Positions 14,124 to 18,328 of a DNA stretch of 18,328 bases are shown one piece after another. Each line of letters starts with the position of its first letter. The first letter of the stretch is position 1. The DNA comes from JBPCPM01 sp050999155. Its GTDB lineage: Bacteria > Actinomycetota > Thermoleophilia > Solirubrobacterales > 70-9. The translations under genes and the position numbers were made by a program. Location of the stretch: contig JBPCPM010000164.1 in the NCBI GenBank assembly GCA_050999155.1, forward strand, positions 1 through 18,328, read 5' to 3'. Below the pieces are notes generated by a model, which worked only from the letters and a program-made list of their open reading frames with translations, was not told the origin of the DNA and did not search any database.

Positions 14124-15014
14124 ATGGCGCAGACCCAGTCAGCAGGGGCGGTGGCGTCGGCCAACGAGGAGGCAGTCCGCGCCTGGGACACCGTCCTCTA
14201 CGAGCGGTGGAAGCTGAACCGCAAGGTCTTCGTCGGGGCGCTGGACGAGGTCACCGGCGAGGTGTTCGACCTGGCCCCACCGCCGCGTGGCGGTCGCTGC
14301 ATCGACATCGGCTGCGGTTTCGGCGAGACGACCCAGCAGCTCGCCGCCCTCGTGGGCGCCGACGGTTTCGTCCTCGGCACCGACTCCTCGCCCCGGTTCA
14401 TCGAGGACGCCCGCCGCGAGGCCGCCGCGGCCGATGTCGACAACCTCGGGTTCGAGGTGTCCGACGCCCAGACGGCCGAGTGGGACGCCACCTTCGACTA
14501 CGCCTTCTCGCGCATGGGCACCCAGTTCTTCGCTGCGCCTGTCCCCGCCATGCGCGCGATCCGCGGGGCGCTGAAGCCGGGCGGCACGCTGGCCAAGGTC
14601 TGCTGGCGCCGCAAGTCCGAGAGCCCCCTGTGGGCGGAGACCGAAAACGTCGTGCAGCAGTTCCTCTCGCGCCCCGAGGAGCACCAGGCCGACACCTGCG
14701 GACCCGGCCCCTTCTCCCTGGGCAACCCGGAGACCCTCCGCGGCATCCTCGAGGCCGCCGGCTTCGCCGGCATCGAGCTGCACCAGCGCGACTTCGACTA
14801 CTACATGGGCCGCGACATGGACGAGGCGATCGACGCCCTCCTCGCCATCGGCCCCGGCGCCGAGCTCATCCGCCTCAACGGCGACCACGGCCAGAGCCGC
14901 CGCCCTGAGATCGCCGCCGCCGTCCGCGACCGCTTCGCGGCCTGGCAGCAGCCCGACGGCTCCATCGTCGGCCGCGCCTCCGTCTGGAGCGTCACGGCCA
15001 CCAACCCCGCCTAG
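14124..15014 (+). CDS. Class I SAM-dependent methyltransferase
   Basis: The 296-residue protein has a Rossmann-type methyltransferase core. Motif I is CIDIGCGFGETT (D61-x-G63-x-G65). The SAM ribose-binding acidic position lies in VLGTDSSPRFIEDARRE, and AIRGALKPGGTLAKVCWRR is the post-core strand typical of UbiE/Methyltransf_11-type enzymes. The C-terminal third (GNPETLRGILEAAGFAGIEL) matches small-molecule methyltransferases of this broad group. The substrate cannot be told. The ATG at 14124 is set by the promoter and by an Ala/Glu-rich N-terminal helix (NEEAVRAWDTVLYERW) that fits the family. It stands alone between the Ppx gene and the initiator tRNA gene. Confidence 0.88.
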   Translation: MAQTQSAGAVASANEEAVRAWDTVLYERWKLNRKVFVGALDEVTGEVFDLAPPPRGGRCIDIGCGFGETTQQLAALVGADGFVLGTDSSPRFIEDARREAAAADVDNLGFEVSDAQTAEWDATFDYAFSRMGTQFFAAPVPAMRAIRGALKPGGTLAKVCWRRKSESPLWAETENVVQQFLSRPEEHQADTCGPGPFSLGNPETLRGILEAAGFAGIELHQRDFDYYMGRDMDEAIDALLAIGPGAELIRLNGDHGQSRRPEIAAAVRDRFAAWQQPDGSIVGRASVWSVTATNPA

Positions 15015-15066
15015 CCCTACCAGCCGAATCCCCGTCCCCACCCGGGATCTCGCGACAGATTCGCGA

Positions 15067-15072
15067 TACACT
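15067..15072 (+). promoter_or_regulatory. -10 hexamer of the initiator tRNA gene
   Basis: TACACT ends 11 bases before the mature tRNA 5' end. A TCGCGA pair (15050-15055 and 15061-15066) flanks CAGAT just upstream. The -35 is not clear. Confidence 0.42.
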
Positions 15073-15083
15073 CGACGTACCGC

Positions 15084-15157
15084 CGCGGGGTGGAGCAGTC
15101 AGGTAGCTCGCCGGGCTCATAACCCGGAGGTCGCAGGTTCAAATCCTGCCCCCGCTA
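15084..15157 (+). tRNA. Initiator tRNA-Met (anticodon CAU)
   Basis: The acceptor CGCGGGG (15084-15090) pairs with CCCCGC but leaves C1 opposite T72, the unpaired first position typical of bacterial initiators. The anticodon stem CCGGG/CCCGG holds the three G-C pairs of initiators around loop CTCATAA. The D stem has A11-U24, and the T arm is GCAGG-TTCAAAT-CCTGC. CCA is not encoded. Most bacterial initiators have C1-A72; here it is C1-U72. Confidence 0.94.
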
Positions 15158-15219
15158 TGTACGGATGAGTGACGGGGCCCCCACCAGGTGGGCGGTGAAC
15201 CGACGAAGAGGCAGGGTTG

Positions 15220-16302
15220 ATGCGGGAGCTCATTGGAATCAGTCCTGCGCGCGGGCGCAGATTTCGGTCGCCGGCGAGAACCCTTTCTGCGGTCTTCGCC
15301 GCCTGCCTAATCTACGGTTGGGCTGGTCTGGTGCCCGGCGCTTACGCGACGTCTGTAACCCCCCGCTCGTTCGAGGCCCGGGCCGTGCACACGTCAGCAA
15401 CGCCCGACACCGTGCTGCGATCTGCGGCCGACCCGAGCCCCGCGGGTAGCAGGGCACACGGCGAGAGGGTAATCGACTCGTTGTCGGGATTCAGCGTCAA
15501 CAACAACCAGCGGGTGGTTGCTGTTTTCGGCGGACCTGGCGGGAGTGTCGTCACCAGCTTTCAGTGTCCGCAGGAGGTGAATCGAGGCGGCTCATACGAT
15601 TTCTCCTCGATCGAGGTCAGGGCGGGGAACAAAGCTGACGTTCGGTTCTGTCCGTCGGTGACCCGCACCTACGTTGCGAAGCCTGACCTCGGAAGGGCTG
15701 CCGACCAACTCGCGCTTCAGCGCTACGAGACCGATCCGCTTCGCCAGCAGCAGTGGGGCGGAAGGTCACTGCGAATCAACCAGTTCATCATCTGTCCTGA
15801 CAACCCTGCGGGCCAGGACCCTCGAATTTGGCTCTCATATAGCGAGGCTTCGCGTGTTCGAGTGCGTTTCGACGGCACGAACACCGAGACCTATTGCGAC
15901 GAGTCCGGACAGACGTACGAGACTGTTCAGTTGCAGAAGCGGCGCTCTGGGTCCAAGAAGTGGACGAGGCTCGGGCGTGATGCCGTTAGGCTCTCCGGCC
16001 TGCGCGAGGCGCTGCTGTACGACAGGTCCGACGACTCGGGCAAGCGCATCTACGGCGGGACCACTGCTCAGCGCCGAGATCGTGTGACGATCACAGATCT
16101 TCCTGACGTTTGTAGATACCGCAGCAATAGGAACGCTCGTATGAGAGTCAAGTTCAGGTCTGTCTACAACGGCCAGGACAGCAACGACTTCGTCGAGACG
16201 CTGAAGGGCGACACAGACATGGGGAGCGGCAGGAAGACCTACTACTCGAGAAGTATCCAGGTCTGCAAGCAACAGAAACTCGAGAAGTATCCGGGTCTGT
16301 AA
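15220..16302 (+). CDS. Secreted protein of unknown function, C-terminus altered by tandem duplication
   Basis: The 360-residue protein has an Arg-rich N-region, a hydrophobic core (TLSAVFAACLIYGWAGLVPG) and a likely signal cleavage after AYA (residue 43). The mature part contains several scattered Cys (FQCPQEV, VRFCPSV, FIICPDN, TYCDESG, DVCRYRS, QVCKQQ), probably disulfide-linked, and repeated strand-like segments. I do not recognise the fold. Codons are less GC-biased than in neighbouring genes (many AGA, AGT, ATA/CAG-type choices), suggesting transfer. AAGAGG lies eight bases before ATG 15220; TTG at 15217 is the alternative. The last residues (KLEKYPGL) come from a shifted-frame duplicate, and the ancestral ending was probably VCKQQR. 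It sits between an initiator tRNA and a decayed recombinase. Confidence 0.78.
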   Translation: MRELIGISPARGRRFRSPARTLSAVFAACLIYGWAGLVPGAYATSVTPRSFEARAVHTSATPDTVLRSAADPSPAGSRAHGERVIDSLSGFSVNNNQRVVAVFGGPGGSVVTSFQCPQEVNRGGSYDFSSIEVRAGNKADVRFCPSVTRTYVAKPDLGRAADQLALQRYETDPLRQQQWGGRSLRINQFIICPDNPAGQDPRIWLSYSEASRVRVRFDGTNTETYCDESGQTYETVQLQKRRSGSKKWTRLGRDAVRLSGLREALLYDRSDDSGKRIYGGTTAQRRDRVTITDLPDVCRYRSNRNARMRVKFRSVYNGQDSNDFVETLKGDTDMGSGRKTYYSRSIQVCKQQKLEKYPGL

Positions 16303-16309
16303 GCAACAG
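16244..16309 (+). repeat. 34-bp tandem duplication at the 3' end of the secreted-protein gene
   Basis: The 32 bases from 16244 (ACTCGAGAAGTATCC...) to 16275 recur at 16278-16309 with two differences (A/G and C/T). The period of 34 is not a multiple of three, so the second copy is read in another frame and its TGTAAG supplies the present TAA stop at 16300-16302. Confidence 0.9.
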
Positions 16310-16566
16310 CGTTAGCTGGCCGTCGAGCCGTTCGGTCGGTCGCTGGCACCGCGCGGTACTGGCGGGGGGACGAGAGTTGGCGGGCTTCGACTGCTCAGCC
16401 GGTAGGTCTCACCCTGCCTTGGTTGGAGTTCCTTTCTACGAGCACGTACTGGCCGACAGCCCGGGGTTTGCGCGGACCCAGCGCATCGCTGACCGAAGTG
16501 GCCTGTGGCCCCTGGTGGCCGGGGGCTGCCACGCCGGCCACGACCGCCCATTTCCACCTCGGCCGC

Positions 16567-17124
16567 ATGCCGGGAAACAAGGGAATGACCTACCCGGCGG
16601 ACCCGCCGCGGGTCGAGGAGATCGTCGCCGTGATGCGCCAAGCCGGGGTCGGAATCCACGGGGACTGGGTCCGCGGGCTGATCGTTTGTGCTCTGGCGGG
16701 CGGGCCTGCGGATCGGGGAGGCGCTCGACCTGCACGAGGGCGACCTCGAGCCCGCCCGCGGTGCCTTGCTCGTCCGCGAGGGTAAGGGCGGGCGCCGCCG
16801 CCCGGTCGGGCCGCTCTTCTGCGTGATCGACGGGCCGACCTGCGGCAGGCCGTGGTCCGCAGCGGCCGTGCGGATCCAGCTCCGCAGGCTCGCCGCGGAG
16901 GCCGGGGTGAGGCGCCGCTTCGCCCCGCACCAGCTCCGTCACGCTCACGCGGTCGAGATGGCCCGTGAAGGGGGCCGCTGAACGTGATCCAGCGCCAGCT
17001 CGGCCACGCGAACCTACGCGTCACCACGGTGTACCTACAAGGGATCGACAGCGCCGAGATCATTAACGCCGTCCACGCCCGCATGGCGCCGATGATGCCC
17101 GCGAGCGCCGGGCTACGCCCCTGA
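16567..17124 (+). pseudogene. Tyrosine recombinase/integrase, disrupted by two frameshifts
   Basis: Three pieces align with a known actinobacterial integrase family. Frame 1 gives MPGNKGMTYPADPP...VRGLIV (16567 to about 16687). The next frame gives LWRAGLRIGEALDLHEGDLE...FAPHQLRHAHAVEMAREG (about 16690-16973). Frame 1 resumes with PLNVIQRQLGHANLRVTTVYLQGID to the stop at 17124. Catalytic residues are still visible: Arg in GLRIGEAL, His and Arg in HQLRH, His in LGH and Tyr in VYLQGID. An extra T in the TTT at 16685-16687 and a lost T in the G run at 16970-16974 (family GVPLN) explain both shifts exactly. RRPVGPLFC also seems to lack about 20-25 residues present in relatives, an in-frame deletion. 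It is a remnant of a mobile element. Confidence 0.82.
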
Positions 17125-17138
17125 GCGACCCGAACTAC

Positions 17139-17172
17139 GGTGCGTCCGCGGCCTCCGGAGCGCGGACGCACC
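17139..17172. terminator. 11-bp perfect hairpin after the recombinase remnant
   Basis: GGTGCGTCCGC (17139-17149) and GCGGACGCACC (17162-17172) are exact complements around a 12-base loop that itself contains the palindrome CTCCGGAG. It starts 14 bases after the recombinase stop. There is no T tract. It could be a terminator or a recombination-associated repeat. Confidence 0.5.
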
Positions 17173-17301
17173 ACTCCTTGGCGCCGGGAGCGATCCTCCG
17201 TGCGGCCGGTGCCGCGGTTATCGCTCTTCCCAAGCGAGCGCGTGGTGAGATGCAACCGAGACGCCCGCTCGGCGCGCGCGCTTGGGCGCCGCGCGACCGT
17301 G
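17173..17301. other. Gene-free spacer before the hydrolase gene's 3' end
   Basis: I see no convincing frame, RNA or strong repeat here beyond ordinary GC-rich sequence. It separates the integrase remnant's hairpin from the alpha/beta hydrolase stop. Confidence 0.5.
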
Positions 17302-18135
17302 CTAGGCGCTGGGCTCGATCGTCGTGCCGGGCTTGAGGCCGTGGACCCGTCGCGCGAAGGCGGCGAGGTCAGCCGCGGTGCGTGCGGGCTGCTCGCACGC
17401 CACGGCGTGGCCGGTGCCGTGGTAGGTCACCAACTCTGCACCGGCGATCGTCTCCGCCATCGCCTCCTGCTCGCTGCGGGAGCAGAACTGATCCTGGTCG
17501 CCCCACAGGATCAGGGTGGGCGCCGTGATCGTGCCGCTTTCGGTCGGGACCTCGGCCTCCACCAGCCCCTCGAAGGTGGCCTTCCACACGCGCGCTGGGA
17601 CCTTGCAGCACTCGGCGATGAGCATGTCGAGGTAGACGGGCGGCACCGGCTGGGTGATGGTGCTCTCGGCGAACTCGCGCAGAAATTGCGGGTCGACCGG
17701 GTCGGTCAGCTCTGACACCGTGCGCTTCAAGCTGGCGGGCTTGTCCCGGAAGTCGCGGGGCGTGCCGATGAGAACGAGGCCCAGGGTCCGTTCGGCATGG
17801 TCGACCGCGAAGCGCTGGGCGGTGTAGCCGCCGCTGGACTGGCCAACGATGACGGCCGCCTGGAGCCCGACGACGTCCATGAAGGCCGCCACGTCGGCCG
17901 CGAAGTCCTCCTGCCGGTAGCCGTCTGGGGGCCGGTCGGCGTCACCGTGCCCGCGTTGGCTGAAGGCAAAGGCGTGGACGCACGCCGGGAGGTGCGGGAG
18001 TAGGAGATCGAAGAAGCGCCACGAGTCGGCATAGCCGTGCAGCAGCAGCACGGGAACGCCGGACGCCTCGCCCCGCTCCACGTACGGCAGCGTCACCCCG
18101 GTGCTCAGGGCGACGGACTTGACGGTGGATGACAT
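17302..18135 (-). CDS. Alpha/beta-fold hydrolase
   Basis: The 277-residue protein has the full alpha/beta hydrolase pattern. The oxyanion-hole turn is LLLHGYADSWRF (H33-G34). The nucleophile elbow VGQSSGGYTAQRF has G98-x-S100-x-G102, so S100 is the nucleophile. The acid lies in LILWGDQDQF (D213 or D215) and the base is H243 (GTGHAVACEQP). The cap region at about 130-200 is typical of esterases, haloacid-type dehalogenases and epoxide hydrolases; Ser as nucleophile argues for an esterase/lipase/peptidase type. No signal peptide, so cytoplasmic. The ATG at 18135 starts MSSTVKSVALSTGVTLPYVERG, which is the usual N-terminus. It stands alone beyond the mobile-element remnant. Substrate unknown. 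Confidence 0.9.
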   Translation of the reverse strand: MSSTVKSVALSTGVTLPYVERGEASGVPVLLLHGYADSWRFFDLLLPHLPACVHAFAFSQRGHGDADRPPDGYRQEDFAADVAAFMDVVGLQAAVIVGQSSGGYTAQRFAVDHAERTLGLVLIGTPRDFRDKPASLKRTVSELTDPVDPQFLREFAESTITQPVPPVYLDMLIAECCKVPARVWKATFEGLVEAEVPTESGTITAPTLILWGDQDQFCSRSEQEAMAETIAGAELVTYHGTGHAVACEQPARTAADLAAFARRVHGLKPGTTIEPSA

Positions 18136-18248
18136 GTGCCTCTAGCTCGCGTTCGACCGCGCTCCCCAAGGTCGCACACGACGACTCGACGCGCAAGCCA
18201 ACGACGAACAGGCGTATCAGACATGAAACCTCGCTTCCGCAACCGCGA

Positions 18249-18328
18249 GGAGTGGTGGGTGGGGGGGGGGAGGAGGGGGGAGGAAAGGGGGGGGGGGGGA
18301 GTGGGGGGAGCGAAGAGGGAAGAGAGGG
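18249..18328. repeat. G-only/purine low-complexity contig end
   Basis: The last 80 bases are almost only G with some A, including runs of 12-14 G. Nothing upstream looks like this. It resembles the poly-G artefact of two-colour short-read chemistry at a contig end rather than natural DNA. Confidence 0.7.

Noticed and set aside
15136..15157. tRNA 3' end as an attachment site for the recombinase
   Set aside because: I looked for a second copy of the T-arm/3' end sequence downstream of the insert and found none in the window, so attL/attR cannot be supported.
1..18328. CRISPR array or transposon inverted repeats
   Set aside because: No regularly spaced direct repeats and no paired terminal inverted repeats flanking a transposase were seen; the only tandem repeats are the 34-bp duplication and the 15-base coding units.

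Overview
The window is GC-rich, actinobacterial-type DNA. GTG and TTG starts are common, spacers are short and several genes look leaderless. The gene set resembles the class Thermoleophilia (Solirubrobacterales: Patulibacter, Conexibacter, Solirubrobacter and relatives): a DhnA-type aldolase, a YbdK ligase, a UPF0173 hydrolase, a sigma factor fused to an anti-sigma-like zinc finger, an Rv1318c-type adenylate cyclase, and an integrase of the 'MPGNKGMTYP' kind. This assignment comes from recognising families, not from a database search. The G-only low-complexity tail suggests that the right edge is a contig end.

Layout. 1-475: 5' part of a class I fructose-bisphosphate aldolase on the minus strand. 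653-1774: YbdK-type carboxylate-amine ligase. 1836-2624: zinc-ribbon protein with a rhomboid-like membrane domain that lacks the catalytic residues. 2699-3822: a coupled pair, a small unknown protein and a UPF0173 metallo-beta-lactamase-fold hydrolase whose Ser/Asp/Glu-rich tail seems to continue in another frame after the stop. 3942-4208: small minus-strand hypothetical gene. 4380-5060: single-pass membrane protein. 5085-6671: ECF sigma factor fused to a zinc-finger anti-sigma-like domain, a hydrophobic segment and a long Pro/Ala tail. 6818-6901: tRNA-Leu(UAA). 7016-9300: overlapping minus-strand pair, a secreted acidic protein and a zinc-ribbon membrane protein. 9341-10984: six-helix HAMP adenylate cyclase. 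11044-12672: ThDP-dependent acetolactate-synthase-like enzyme. 12673-13045: a gene-free gap that appears to hold a minus-strand structured RNA with its own promoter and terminator. 13046-13984: Ppx/GppA phosphatase. 14124-15014: SAM methyltransferase. 15084-15157: initiator tRNA-Met.

The stretch from about 15160 to 17130 looks like an accessory insert. A secreted protein of unknown function with less GC-rich codons carries a recent 34-bp duplication at its 3' end. It is followed by a tyrosine recombinase broken by two single-base indels and probably an internal deletion. An alpha/beta hydrolase (17302-18135) follows before the low-complexity end.

The genes do not form one pathway. Shared themes are envelope and signalling proteins (zinc-ribbon/TM proteins, sigma/anti-sigma fusion, cyclase, exopolyphosphatase) and housekeeping enzymes. 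The most interesting unexplained element is the putative RNA at about 12731-12939. Its two long stems are fully paired, with G-U wobbles, only when read from the minus strand.
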